A stretch of DNA of 64,000 nt, from contig NC_134522.1 of the NCBI RefSeq assembly GCF_027942865.1, positions 8,583,849-8,647,848 of the forward strand, read 5' to 3'. The translations under genes and the position numbers were made by a program. Each line of letters opens with the position of its first letter. The stretch's first letter is position 1. Shown here in pieces: positions 1 to 12,579 of this stretch. The DNA comes from Odontesthes bonariensis (Eukaryota; Chordata; Actinopteri; Atheriniformes; Atherinopsidae). A model generated the notes under the pieces. The model searched no databases, had not been told where the DNA came from, and saw only the letters and a program-made list of their open reading frames with translations.

Positions 1-480
1 ACAGATTATTCTGCCGTTTGCTGCACATTAAAGATCATCTGCGGCGATAAAGAAGTATCTCTTTCTTTCTCTACCCATCTGCACTCAGGACTACAGCGTA
101 AGCTACTTCAACTATATCAAAGTTTTACCTTTTTAGTAGTTTTTTGCCAGTCATCATTTTTGGGAGCAGCAGAGAAACAAACAGACTTACCTTCTGAATT
201 CCAATTAAAGCTGTAAGAATAGACTTAGTTTACCACACACTGCTTCTGCCTTTTGTAGACTTTGTTCAATAAAGAATCCTTGTAAAATATGTCAGTCTTT
301 GTCTGACGGTTTAATTACCTAATTTCAAGACCTGGTAAGGGTCAGATGTTTTCTTTTTTTGTGACGTTAATATGACTGTACATGCTGTCCTCTCTTTAAA
401 CTTCTCCAAACTTTTAATTCAATGCAAATCAAATGTATTTTGTATCTTGTAAATAAAAAAATATTAAAATGAAACTGTCC
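1..480 (+). other. possible 3' end of an upstream gene or element
   Basis: No coding exon is visible. The stretch carries AATAAA at 268-273, followed by a GT-rich stretch (about 285-305), and a second AATAAA at 452-457 inside an A-rich tail-like run. This is what a plus-strand 3' untranslated region with two poly(A) sites would look like if a gene enters the window from the left. An alternative is an eroded LTR or retroposon end, since AT-rich intergenic DNA also throws up AATAAA by chance. Weakly supported. Confidence 0.2.
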
Positions 481-3418
481 TGACAAAAAACATAGTGGCA
501 CAAACTCGTGAAACATCAAATTTAATCGAACAGTGTTTTATAATTTAACAATAATCTGAAAATCTTTTTCAAGTGCAAGCTGGACTGATTATGGTTCCTT
601 ATTTTTGCAATACATTGTCTGTGCTTTACTACCCGACCCTTTCCAACTGCTCTCAGCCACTGTCCCTGGCTGACCTGACATCAGCTTTTAAGTGCTGTGA
701 TTATTGCACAGCTTCCTGATCCACACATTAAAGCAAAGCTGGGTATAAACTGATGTGGTGAGTTATTATTCAAATCTACTGGCATGTAATCTGATATCCT
801 CTTTAACCTAAACACAGTTGAGCTGCTGCACACTGGTTCAGCCGCCATTTCCACGACCACCACACCACAGCTGTAGGGATACTTTCATTTTCATCTGAAT
901 TATGTTTCCATATATGAAAATCACCAGTTTTTAGGATTGCTGTTATAATGCCATAATATTTTCAGTTGGAAATATCTTACTTTTTATCTAAACACTTCAG
1001 TAAATATGTTAACAGAGGTTTTGTCTGGCAGGTGATAGGATGTGTACATGTACCAGCAAATATTCTGCTGTATTTACTGCCTGTTTGTGGGTGAGTGTTG
1101 TGCATGCTGACACCTTTCTGATAACCTATATGCTGCTTTCCATTCACTCCTTGTTATTGTTGATATGTGAAATGACATGTGCTTTGTGTGGAAACGGTTT
1201 TACAACTGTACTTACTGTACCACACTTTCACTACTTTCCCCTCAATGATCCACTTTGTGAACAATCCAGTGAAAATAACACTTTATTACCAAAGCTCGTT
1301 ATTAAAAAACAATTAAAGAAAAAGCCATGACAGTAAACTGGACTCTTGCAACAAGCTGCTCACGCTCTTCACAAACCTTCTGTTTTTATATCTATGATTT
1401 CCAATTACTTTAATAACTTTGCTGACCTTTGCTTTGAATGTAGCTGCAAGGAGTAGAGTACATTAGGAGTGTTTGAAGTTCAATTATTATTATCCATTAT
1501 CCATTTCAATGTGAACGTCGGTACCTCATTTGAATTCAGAAGTTACGGTCAGTTGCCAGACTAAACGGCAGCACCAGGTGCCAGCTAATCAAGTCACCTG
1601 ATTGATCATGTGTCTGATTTTGTGATTGTTACTACAGTATATAGTGAGCAAATTTTTTTCCAAGAAGACAGTTAAAACACAAAATCTGAGAAGCAGTTGA
1701 TCTTTGGAAAAAGTGACTTGTGAAATGGCATCTTCTCGCTTCTTTTCTCAAAGCATGGTTCAGTGAGGTGAGATCAAATGACATTCATTGGTGTACAATA
1801 AATAGAAAAAGTTTGGTGTACAAAGAATTGGAATAAAGTTTGGCACTTAAATTCTGATGCTGTATCAAGACAGAACTTGACATGATGGATGATAGGAAAG
1901 GCCTGGAGTCTAGATGCTTGTAGTGAGCCAAGTGGCAAGAAAGAGTGAACAAAATGGATTTGATTTCTGTTACTGAATTTTTGCCAAAGCTTCATTCCGA
2001 TGTTTCATGTGTTAAATTAGCTTGCAAGGGACTAATTGAAGCTCCTTTCCTCAGTTTTTCCTGCCACTTAGATTCACCAGTCATTTTATTCAGCTGGGAA
2101 CCTTTTGAGCAGACACGGCTGACCAGACGCCTCGGGGCATTTTTACAACTTAAAAAGCTACACCCTGGTCTGAACTAAGGTTCATGTTTTTGTTAAAATG
2201 TTTAGACATGATCCGATTTGGTTTGTTTTCATGCTTGACTTTGTCCAAGTGCAGTCAACTAATTCAAATGACATACCGACATCCTATTTTTGTCCGGGTG
2301 ATGTGCACCTCAAACCTAAAACAAACACCTGTCTCCAAACCAATCAATGAAAATAATTATGGCATTACTACCTGATGCACCAACTTCAAGAACAATCATC
2401 AAGGCTAGAGCTCACTGAAATAACAACCCGCATTATACAGAAACTGTACTGTTACCAACTGGAAAGGCATCCACTGTGAATCATCCTGTGGGCTTTGGCA
2501 TCTCAGAATAGAGAGTTTAGGGAGTCAATTACTGAAGATAAGATAACCTTCCTTGCCAAATGCTGCTTCGGTCTAATTTTCCTCTTTCTGGTTTCCAATA
2601 GCCTCTGATGATTGGTTCAAATGTTCAAGCCACCAAAAATATTTTTTACACCAGAATCTAACTGAACCATGGTTATTTTCCAAACAGAGCTAATCTTATG
2701 ATATATGTCTTCTTCTTTTTTTTTTTTCCCTTGACAGACCAGGTTTCTGCTGTTTGCTCTGGACATTTGACAAAGAGTAGAGACCAAATGATCTGGATGT
2801 GACTGCACCTTTAGACTCAGACTCTGAAACAGACTGTGCAACATTCACCTTCACTATCACTATGCCTGACAACTCCCACAACTGTACCCACAGCCTATAC
2901 ACCCTCTTAAACACCAGTTTAACCCCTGGGAATAAGTATTTTACTCACTTTTACTGAGTATAACATGTAAAAAGTAATGATACCACCCCCCCAACACATT
3001 TGCCATGAAGGCATGAAATAATGTTGATCTTCCTGTCTGTCTTCCGGCAGAACAACTGAGTGAATCTCCAGAAATGTCTAATCATTCCTTCAGCTATTCT
3101 ACATTCCCTCAGCCCAGTCAGGCTCTGCCCTGCTGTTTTATTGCTTCACAATAGTGCAGCAAACAGACAAAGCAGGCTATATTTTTTTCAGTCAGTTTTC
3201 ATTTCAGAGGCAATTCTTGCCAGGAGGATGAATTCTCTTTCACCTAAATTTTTCAGAAAGCAGAGGGAGTGGCTGCGTTTTTTTTCCTGGAAGCACTAGT
3301 TTGAGACAGGGAGGAAGGCTTTCTCAGTGTGGGGCAACTAAGGTGTAATACAGCCATGAAAGAAGATGACAAATCGAAAAGGTTTACTTGACAAGCTGGA
3401 AATCCTTTTGTTGCAGTT
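481..3418. other. no gene seen; AT-rich intergenic sequence
   Basis: Only short open frames occur, none with recognisable domains or convincing splice sites. No clear repeat structure apart from short homopolymer runs such as the poly-T near 2,715. Confidence 0.4.
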
Positions 3419-3717
3419 TATTACAGTCCATCCATTTTCTATACCTGCTGAATCCATTGGTTGGGTCTTGGGGGGGTGCTGGAGCCTATTCCAGCAGTCA
3501 TCAGGCAAGAGGCAGGGTATGCTCACACTCATGCCAATTAACCTAACATGCATGTTTTTTGGACAGTGGGAGAAAGCTGGAGTACCCAGAGAGAACCCAC
3601 ACATACACAGGGAGAACATGCAAACTCTACACAGAAAGGCCCCAGCCGGGAGTTGAACCTGGAACCTTCTTGCTGTGAGGCAATGGTGCTAACCACCACA
3701 CCACCGTGCAGCCTGTT
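3419..3717 (+). repeat. common teleost interspersed repeat, copy 1
   Basis: About 300 bases matching a repeat I recognise from many fish genomes: a segment around 'ggagcctattccagcag', then 'aattaacctaacatgcatg', then a stretch ending in 'ctaaccaccacaccaccgtg'. A shorter piece of the same family occurs in opposite orientation at 33,168-33,242, sharing the 'ccagcagtcatcaggc' core. Overlapping open frames on both strands are by-products of the repeat. The class (SINE-like or DNA-transposon derived) was not determined. Confidence 0.75.
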
Positions 3718-3719
3718 TT

Positions 3720-5965
3720 TTACAGTCAAATCTACAAAAAAAATCTACAAGATCTGAGCAAGAGCTCGAGTTCAGAAGTGGTAACAAGGGCAAAGACGAA
3801 GCAACATAGATGTGAATATTTCCAACAGACGGTTATGAAGTGCTACCGTGTACCTTTTTGCACCTGCCAACAGAAACGGCACCAAATTCTCAGCATGAGT
3901 GTATCTGATGCCTCCCTCTGTCTGTCTGTCAGCATGTTGGTGTGTCTAAGTGTGTGGATGAAAAAGAGATAGAAAGACAGTATTAAGTATTAGAAAATCA
4001 TCTAAGAGAGTTTGAAAACTACTGAAGAAAACACATGTTCCGGAAAACAAAAGTTAGAATTGATTACTTAAAACAAAGTAATTTGATGACTAATTGTGCG
4101 TGGGAGATGAATACAAAGCAGGAGTAAGAGTGTTGCTTTGCATGGATTATACAAACTCTTTACTCTGCCGTGTTTTTCATCCTGCACTTGCAATAATAAC
4201 CTGGCTGGTTCACACAAATTGTGTTCTGAGGTGATTTTACAAAAAGTTTTGGTCTTGGTTTTGTCCCCATTTTAACACTTGAAGCATGTAAACAAACCAC
4301 CTCTCTGCCAGGCGTTCGTCTGCTCATCTGCACCCGGTCGCTGTGGAGAGGGTGCCAACAAATAACTATCATCTCTGAATGGTGTCATGTTTATCAAAAG
4401 CAAATACCTTCATTTTGAGCCGCAGCACTATCCTGTCAGCTCTCGAGTTTTGCACAATCTGGAAAAGGGTTTTGACAGTTCCAGAGAAGGTGCCAAAGTA
4501 TAACAGACGGAGACGGGACACCGTCACCTACCTGCTACCACAAAGCCGACACTGAGGACTCATCACAGTGTCACAGCTTCACAACCACAGTGTGACACAC
4601 TGATGTAGGCCCACGTGTCAGATTTCACCCAGCTGCTCAGCAAAACGAAGCTGCTGGACCAACCGGCTAACCTGCTTTCTCTAGGACCTTTGTGGTTTGA
4701 ACACTGCATGGCTCTTAATGATTCCTCACAGCACTCCAGCCTGTTAGACCGACACTACAGCACTCTGTAAGAAGTGATTAATCCAACCACATGTAGGTGA
4801 TTTCAAAATGTGTCAGAGAAGAGAGACAGAGGGGAAGGCAGCAAGTGAGTTGAGTGATGCGTGCATGCTGTGGTTCAGATTTGACCTGATCATCACCACC
4901 ATCTGCACCTGCAGCAGCTCAATCAGCTCTGACACACAGCTCAAAGAGGCAGTTCAGATCTTTTCCAACCATAAATGCACAATTCGCTCATCAGACGCAT
5001 TGATCTGATGCTCATATTTTTAGATTTGAAAGGGATGATCTTCACCTCTGACTGGCTCTAAATCGATTGAATAAACTCACTTCTAAAGTTTTGAGTATGA
5101 CAGCAACATATTGACACCTGACTCAACATTCATGGGTACAATGCACATATTATTAGTAGTATTTTGGCTTTCGTTTAATACCAATTTTCCAGAATGTAAA
5201 ACGCTTCTCCATTCGCCAAGTTAGGATGTTTAAGATGTGTGCAGATGGATATGCCAGGCAGTCAATATTTAGGAAATCATCCAAAGATCAAAAAAATCCT
5301 GTTTTCCTGGGTGCTTCTTGCTTATAAGATAAGTTAGTCCTCCTTCAGTCTGACTGTGAAAAGCCCTCTCTATGGCCAGTATATATGGACACTTTTGGTC
5401 TCTTATATGTGTGTGGAGTTTGCTCTAAAAGTGTTCTGCCTTGCAAACCGCTGGTGCTTAAAGATAAAGAACAAAAACACTTAATACAGGATGAATGAAG
5501 AGTGCACCACAGCATTTCAGCCCCGTTACTCATCTTCCAGCAATCTGCTATTTCAGGCATATTTAAAATTTGAGTCAGTTAAATGAGTATGAACACTAGA
5601 GCGGCTACTGTACAGTTAAGGGTGCTGGGTGGGTGGAGGGCTTTTTTGGCATCAGTACCACCATCTAAAGTGCTTTCAGTACCTGATTTGACTACATTAC
5701 CCACAGCCATATCAGCTAAGATGGAATGAAATGAGAAAATGTCGGCGCTCTTTTGTGTGCTGCCTGAAGTTTACAGGTGCAATCCATAACTTTAATTCTT
5801 GTGTCTGCACAGGCAAATGTGGTGAAAAAAAAACACACAGCAGTCATGACTGACACGCAATTAGTCATATAAAAGAGAGAATTAAAGGTGGATCATCCAG
5901 TAGAATTAGGTGCTCCCGCTGGCATCACAGTGAATAAAATCCTGAAAAAAAAGACAGGCCTGCAG

Positions 5966-5968
<3 letters not shown>
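3720..5968. other. no gene seen
   Basis: Unassigned AT-rich sequence. The longest open frames are under 75 codons with unstructured translations and no flanking splice signals of note. Confidence 0.4.

Positions 5969-5969
<1 letters not shown>

Positions 5970-6002
<33 letters not shown>
5970..6002. repeat. (AT)n microsatellite
   Basis: Uninterrupted alternating AT for about 33 bases. Confidence 0.95.
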
Positions 6003-6008
<6 letters not shown>

Positions 6009-6629
6009 AATATAATGAGGAGCATATCCTACAGATTGTGCAATGCTCTCACATTTTCTTTGGTGTTATAGTGCCTCCTAGCCTGGATGTGCAGAAACAC
6101 GGACACACCAGCCACAGCGAGCTAATTATTCAGACGTGTTTTGGCTCGGTAACATCTTAGCAGAATTGTGAAGCTGTGAAAAGTTTTGCATGCTCAGAAG
6201 GTTTGGGTGTGCCCCAGTCTGGGTTGTGAGTGGATGAATGCAAAATCCTGCATCTGAAGCGCATGAGTGTTGTCCAGCTGCAGTGTGTGGCATAACACTG
6301 CCCTCCAGTGGCAGGATGAGGAGTTGCCACTGAAAAAAAAAAAGCTACCACACAAAGTCGAAACGTTTCAAAAGACCAATAAAGTTTCCAATAAATCTGA
6401 TTTACCGTAGAGTTCTTCTTCTATAAAGATTAAAGTGATCACGTAATGGACATTAATGGCAGCTATATGGAAATTGACCACAATGGATACTGCCCGCCCA
6501 CCACCATTAGAATATTTTGAGATGTATTTATTGTTTGTGAATATCTTTGAGATGATTGTCAGTGTTTTTTATTCCAATCACGATCACTGCATTTCCCTTT
6601 TATACCTATCCAAGCAGTTCATATCTGAA

Positions 6630-7076
6630 GCACCGACAAGATGTCCAGAAAGCGGCTGCCAGGCTGCAGACAAAGACATCCAGGAAGTCTCAGTCTTGAT
6701 TTTTATGCACTGGTTCCCCGTTCTTGTTACATACAGAGCCCCGTATGTTCAAGCCTCTTCATGTGTGAAAGACTTTCTGCAGCCCGGTCCTCCGGAGTCC
6801 TCCGTAGTCCTCCGGAGGATCAGGCTTTGTTGGTCGTTGCTCGATCTTGGCTCAGAATATAAGGAGATTCAAATTTGTGACTGACAAAAATGGCTTAAGA
6901 CCCAATTTGTAATGGGTCTTCCTTTATTTCATTTAGTCTAATTTAACCTGTCATGGCATATTTGTATCTGGTTATTAGTTTCTATACCTATTCTTTTGTT
7001 CTGTTTTCTTCATCTTTATTGTTGTGAAGCACTTTCTGTTGTATGCTCTTGAAAAGTCCTCTCTAAATAAAACAAC
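6630..7076 (+). mobile_element. degraded LINE 3' end (L2-like)
   Basis: The translation around 6,690 reads like the 'LHWFPV' part of an L2-clade LINE reverse-transcriptase C-terminus, broken by stops and frameshifts. The segment ends in a tail (about 7,020-7,070) of the form 'gtgaagcactttctgt...cctctctaaataaa', the usual L2-type 3' end in fish. Two overlapping open frames at 6,456-6,884 are fragments of this relic, not a gene. A duplicated 'gtcctccgga' motif sits near 6,790-6,815. Subfamily not determined. Confidence 0.6.
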
Positions 7077-7079
7077 ATA

Positions 7080-9640
7080 TATTTGCTTTGATCAGTTCAA
7101 AGGGTGAATTTTTTCTAGATACTATTTTCATTCTGCTGATATAAAGGTACGTAGTTATCAGACTGTTTGACTTTGTAACTGCTAAAAACAAAGTTGGTGA
7201 GTGTAACAGACTGTGAGATTCACAAACGACTTTCCACCGCGCTTCTCATTCACACAAACATATATTTGCTCTCTTTACATGGAGCACTTTGTGTACAATC
7301 ACACACTTGTGAGCACTTTTGAGGCAGATCGCCACTCTTCCTGCTGCAGGTTCTGCTGCAGGTGTCTTCCTGTTAAAAGAAAGTTTAAATTTTTCACTGT
7401 CACTCGAACACGCTTATAATGGGGGATTAAACAGAAATGAAGACTTGATGCGATCATTGATTTTCTTTACTACATAAATTGTTATGGTCTGGCATTCAGT
7501 TAATTGGATTGGATTACTTTCTCGTAAAAGTGAGTTGATGTGACTTTAGTTTTAAATAGGGCCATTTTAGATGAGCATTACTGAACTGAATGTGGAGATT
7601 CAATATCTTGTCCAAGGACAGTTTGACACTGATCTTCTGATTAGAAGCACACACCTGGGCTGAGTGTGTGTGGTGGGTTTGGCACAAAAATGACAGCAAG
7701 TGAGAGTACACAGGGATTTTATTTAAAGTTTAAGTCAGAATTTCTGATTTCCAGAGGGAAAATTCAGCTTGAAAACTCCAAGAAGTATTACTTCCAACTC
7801 GGAAAGTCAGAGGACCCTCAAAAGTTCCAATCCAACATGGCCGCCGGGCACATAAAAAGTAGTGATGGGTGCAGTAGAAAGCTGCTTCTAGGACTAGGAG
7901 TTCTAAGTTAGTGTCTCATCAAACCAGTCTCGTGCAAAGTACAAAGCAAGCCTGGTCAGTGAGCAAATCTGACGAGCAACCGGAACACAGATAACTCTGG
8001 TGTGACTTCCTTCACATGTCAAACGTCCTGCTTCAGAGGCAAAGGGAACACAGCAAGTGTCATGGCATTTTTTGAAACTGCCACGAAAGGAGTGATTATC
8101 AGCTTGAACAGCTGAAAATGTCTGTATTTAAAGGCTGGAGGAGTTTTGTGTCAGAATTTGGTGTCAGTCTGCCTCGTGTATGCCAGTATTCTCTACGCTT
8201 ACTGCTCGTCTCTGCTTTCAGTGGCTGTGTGATTGTCTAGGCTTTAACAACTACTTGGTCAGGCTGTCTTGTCTTAAAAAAGACTCAAATGTCACCTGCT
8301 TACTCCCCCTTTTTCTTGGGTACTGATGAGATACTAGTCCCATCAGAAAATGACATAAATGTGGTCCAGACATGAAGGAAACCTCTCGCTGACAAACTGA
8401 CAAGAAAAGCATTCACAATTTATGTCCCTCAGCTCAAATGGACTTTTTGTTATTTGAAAAGATCTTTTTTCATTGTGAGATCAAAAGCAGCAGAAAACGG
8501 AAACACTTGAATATCTTAGAAATTGCACATAATGAGTAAATGTGCTAATCAAAGTGTGAAAAAGTCTCATTTTTCAGTGAAGGTGCAGCCTGTGTTACTC
8601 TGATTTGCTTTTTTGATTGGCTCCTTCTTCTCTTAATGATATTTTTGGTCTTTTTCCAAACAAATAATTGAACCGCGGGATGAATCAATCAACAGGTTTC
8701 AAGTTTGACATGTCTGCGGCAGTTCTTGCTTGATTTTTCATTTTTAGCCACATCACCCACTAGAAAATATCTATTGATTGATTCAGACCGTCTCTTGACG
8801 CAGTGCAATCAATTCTCTCATCTCTCGGGTGCGGTGAAGTGGCTGTAGCCGTGGCATGAGTAGTGTGGGACCCTTTGTACCCGTCACATCCCATATGTCT
8901 GGCAATTCATCTTTCCGTTAATACCATCATCTCATTATTTATTATTCGTCTCCACTGCACAAGTACAGTATCTCTCACGTGATTAGAATAAATAAGAGAA
9001 AAACTATATGATGACATTACTTTAGGATTAGTCTTATCTCATCTTTGGAGTCTGTTGCCCTCGGGGACTCTCTGAGCCCATTCTGTAAAAATTAAACGTA
9101 ATCCTCATTCTGCTCACAAACTCGCATCCCAGCTGGAGAGATTCAATTTTGTGTTAAATCAATGGCTTTGCACGCAGGCAGGTAATTAATCATTTGTTGC
9201 GTCCTTTCTTTGGCTTTCAGTCCGCCCCACTCCAAGACCTCTGTTTAAAAAAGAAAAGAAAAAAAAACATCTTGACATTTTTGTAATTACACCCTTTTGT
9301 CCGCAGTGCAAAGCAACTAAAGAGCTGTTGACAAACTGAGGGGGGGTCACATTGGAATCCAAAGGGCTGTATTTTAATCCCACCAGGTTTAGTCTACTGT
9401 GCCTCTTGAGCACACATGCTGTTATTTCCATGGTGCACTTTGAATCAGTGATAAAGCTCAAAGCAGCGTCTTCATTCCCTGTTTTATCAGTTAGATTTTC
9501 TTTAAAAGCTTTTCTGAGGTACTTGTTGTGATTTTTTATTTTTTTTTTTTTTTTGTTTACCTTAAAATTGACCAAATCACTCATCATCCATTGATTCTTC
9601 AGGTTAATGTGTCACAACATAATGAAAAATGTACTATGGT
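7080..9640. other. no gene seen
   Basis: Unassigned AT-rich sequence. A 133-codon minus-strand open frame at 9,186-9,587 runs over poly-A/T tracts and encodes lysine-rich low complexity, so it is not treated as a gene. Confidence 0.4.
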
Positions 9641-10135
9641 CTTAAAATGATGACACGTGACATATTACACGGCCAATATTTCTTCAAGCTGTTGGATCCA
9701 CCTTGTGATACAACAGCTTGTAATAGCACTCTTAGCAGCAGTAAGTTGAAGTAATGGTTTTCTGTGTGACATCATCAGTCTCTTTCATGGTTGTGGAGGA
9801 ATCTCGGCCCACTCTTCTTTCCAGCGCTGCTTCAGCTCATTGAGGTTTCCAGCGTTGGTTTATGCGCAGCTCTCTGAAGGTCCCACCACAGCATCTCAGT
9901 CAGGCTGAGGTCTGGACTCTGACTGGACCATTGCAACACCTTGATTCTTCTCTTTTTCACACATTCTGCTGTAGATCTGCTGCTGTGTTTGGGATCTTTG
10001 TCCTGTTGATGAGCCAGTTTCAGCCCAGCTTTAGCTGTCGGACAGACGGCCTCACATCTGACTCTAGAACACTTTGGTATCCAGAGGAGTTCATGGTGGA
10101 CTCAGTGACTGCAAGGTGTCCAGGTTTGCATTAAA
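9640..10135. mobile_element. relic of a dispersed fish DNA-transposon-like repeat
   Basis: Phrases such as 'ggcccactcttctttccagc', 'aggctgaggtctggactctg' and 'gggatctttgtcctgttgatg' belong to a degenerate repeat family widely scattered in fish genomes. Similar style relics occur near 49,660-50,480 and 61,560-62,350. The open frame at 9,862-10,134 is a by-product. I cannot assign the superfamily from memory. Confidence 0.45.
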
Positions 10136-10239
10136 AGTGCCTAAAATACCAGGGAAGATGGGCCTCCTTAGCATTAAGACTCAAGGTTTCAAAGGGGCAG
10201 TGTGAGGAGATGTGAAAGACTAAAAGATCAGTCAGGCCT

Positions 10240-10740
10240 AAAATGTGATGTCATCAAAAGATAAGAGCCCAATCAGCAGAAGTTCTGTCAATACAAGCTC
10301 ATCTTGTCGTTTTCTGAGGATGTGTCTGAGTGCATCTCTAAATCACTTCTCAGGAGGGAATACTCAGTTTATGGTTGGAAAAAACAAGTCCAGAACAGCG
10401 GCAGTGGATCAAAACCTGCGTAAAACACAGTTGGGGGGGTATTCCAGTCTGGAGTGGAACACCTGCAGTGACTTCACTCAGCTGTGACCAAAGAGAAGGT
10501 TATTCTTCAGAGACATGCTTCTCCAGCTGTTTTGCGTCTTTGTGCAGCAGGATAACGAAGCCAAACTAACCTCAAAACTTTGAATTTGAGTCACCAAGAA
10601 GAGCCGACTGTCTCAGCCTTTCCTCCAGTCACCTGACCTCAACCACCCGCAGATTCCTGACATGACTAAAGGCTCCTTGGAACAATGTCATATCAGGCTG
10701 GGATTACTCGACTTAGAAAGTTTGAACAAATATATATATT
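10240..10740 (+). mobile_element. Tc1/mariner transposase remnant (DDE region)
   Basis: The plus-strand translation at about 10,540-10,580 reads VQQDNEAKLTSKL, close to the QQDNDPKHTS motif around the second catalytic Asp of Tc1-type transposases. About 70 bases further on (10,620-10,650) LQSPDLN matches the following conserved block. Upstream and downstream parts are broken by stops and frameshifts. The copy is dead and lacks a recognisable N-terminal DNA-binding part; it abuts the relic at 9,640-10,135. Confidence 0.65.
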
Positions 10741-12390
10741 TTTTTTAAATCCTCGACTCTACGGGAAACCAAAATGAAACGGATAAAAAAAAAAGGGTTT
10801 ACCTGATTATCAATACATCTAACTCGACGTATAACGTTTATATTATCTAAGGATTCTTATGCAAGCAGCTTCACAGCGACATGCAAATGACGTTTTAATA
10901 TTACCTCTCAATGTATTTGATAACTAATTTATTGATTTAACTGGCATGCTCCAGGCTAACAATGTAATCAGTTCCACTGTTGTTTCCCCCCCGAATGGGT
11001 TTTAAAAGCAGGAAACCTATTGCTCATACAGACCAAAACATCCTATAATTCGCAACCTCCAGTGGTCGTAATAACAGCTGTAAAGATGAAGTCCATAACA
11101 ATGACAGTTGCGTTGTAAGAATGTACATTGATTATTTTCTGCTCCTAACCCTAAGTGACCAAGTCATGTTGCATTGACTTTGTCCTGAAAAAAGATTTAC
11201 TTCTATTTGTTTTGTTGGGCCATGTTGGCACTAAAAAGTCATTTAGTTGTTTTTTTCGTTTAACAGACCAAAAAAATATTTGGAAACAGGTCCCTAAAAA
11301 TAACGGATATTTTTGTGGAAAGCAAAACATTTATTTATTTATTTATTTATTTATTTTATTCGCCATCCAGTTCCACCCTCTTGTCCAAATATGTTCACTT
11401 TTGGCTCCAAAAGGACCAGCAGCAACCACATGTGGAACTCCTTTAGAGAGTTTACACTTTATCCTAAAGGACAAACTGTGACTACAGCTGTTTCAAAAAA
11501 GCTCAAAGTTGTGGACTGACATTGCAATCTAGAGCCAAGCCTTTAGCATGCCCACAAAATAATACACATGAGTTGTTCTGTTAAAGTTTACCTGCAGAGA
11601 GGAAAATATTCCAAGTGACATTACTTACAGCTCCTAGCATCAGCATGGAAAACTCTCACTCATGAGTCTGGAATGCTAATGTTGTTTATCAGTCGTTCCT
11701 AACCCGTAACTTGCTCACACCACTCAAAATGAAATTTAAAAAAACAATACAGCCAACTGAATATCAATACATGTGATGCCTAACAGCACTATGCACCATT
11801 AGCATAGAAAATTAGTGAAAATGAACGCGGTCCACACAGAGAAAATCACTTGTATTCAAACAGGCGTGCGTGCAGGATGCAAAGTTATGCATGGCGTAAT
11901 TAATTTGCCATTAAGGCTGGATAGATGTTGCCTTCCTGATGCAGACGACCAAGCCATAATTGCCTCTGGTGTTGCATTCGCAGCTTTGCCTCATTACTGA
12001 AACAGATGCTAATTTGGCAGAGCAGCTTCAGGTTGACAGGTGTGTGGATGGTTCCACTGTGTTGAGCTGCACCTAAAGAGTACTGAGGTGGGGAAACAAG
12101 AGGCTGGAAGTACATCATAATGTGCAGCGGCATGAGGGGAATATTTTTCATTTATGATGAAGCATCTTTAAACGATAATGAATTGAACCTGCGGTAATTG
12201 GTACAGGAAGAGCAGGAGCCCGACTTGTTCGGGAAAACGGAAAATTCTGCTGAATTATTTATTTGTTTGACTAAATTATTTGTTTCTGGACCTAATTCTT
12301 TTCAGTTCTTCAGTTCATTAGGCTAATACTCCTTGCACAGTTTTGTAAAAAACACTCACTGCCTCAAAATAACAGAATCGGTTTCTAAAA
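10741..12390. other. no gene seen; intergenic downstream of SUPT7L
   Basis: AT-rich sequence with a (TTTA)n tract at 11,329-11,356 and no supported coding or RNA gene. Confidence 0.4.
11329..11356. repeat. (ATTT)n microsatellite
   Basis: Seven tandem units of ATTT. Confidence 0.9.
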
Positions 12391-12395
12391 AGATG

Positions 12396-12406
12396 TTTAT
12401 TTATTT
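12396..12406 (-). terminator. SUPT7L poly(A) signal
   Basis: Two overlapping AATAAA hexamers read on the minus strand, about 175 bases beyond the SUPT7L stop codon. This gives a short 3' untranslated region and the likely end of the transcript. The nearness to the stop supports the call; the exact cleavage site is not visible. Confidence 0.7.
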
Positions 12407-12579
12407 GATGATAAACTCCATCAATATATTCAGTACAAACAGCTATTTGAACGCATATTGTTGAAAAGAAACAGAAAAACTACAAAATCCCCCCCACACA
12501 CCATCATTTCAGTCCTTACTGTACAATCTGTTGAGTTTCTTTGCTCTGATTCAGTCTCTCCGAGCTTTTTTACACATCT

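Noticed and set aside
6456..6884. 142-codon open frame
   Set aside because: Its 3' half is a frameshifted LINE relic and its 5' half resembles nothing; no splice signals support a gene.
9186..9587. 133-codon minus-strand open frame
   Set aside because: It runs through long A/T homopolymers and encodes lysine and phenylalanine runs; no domain, no start context.
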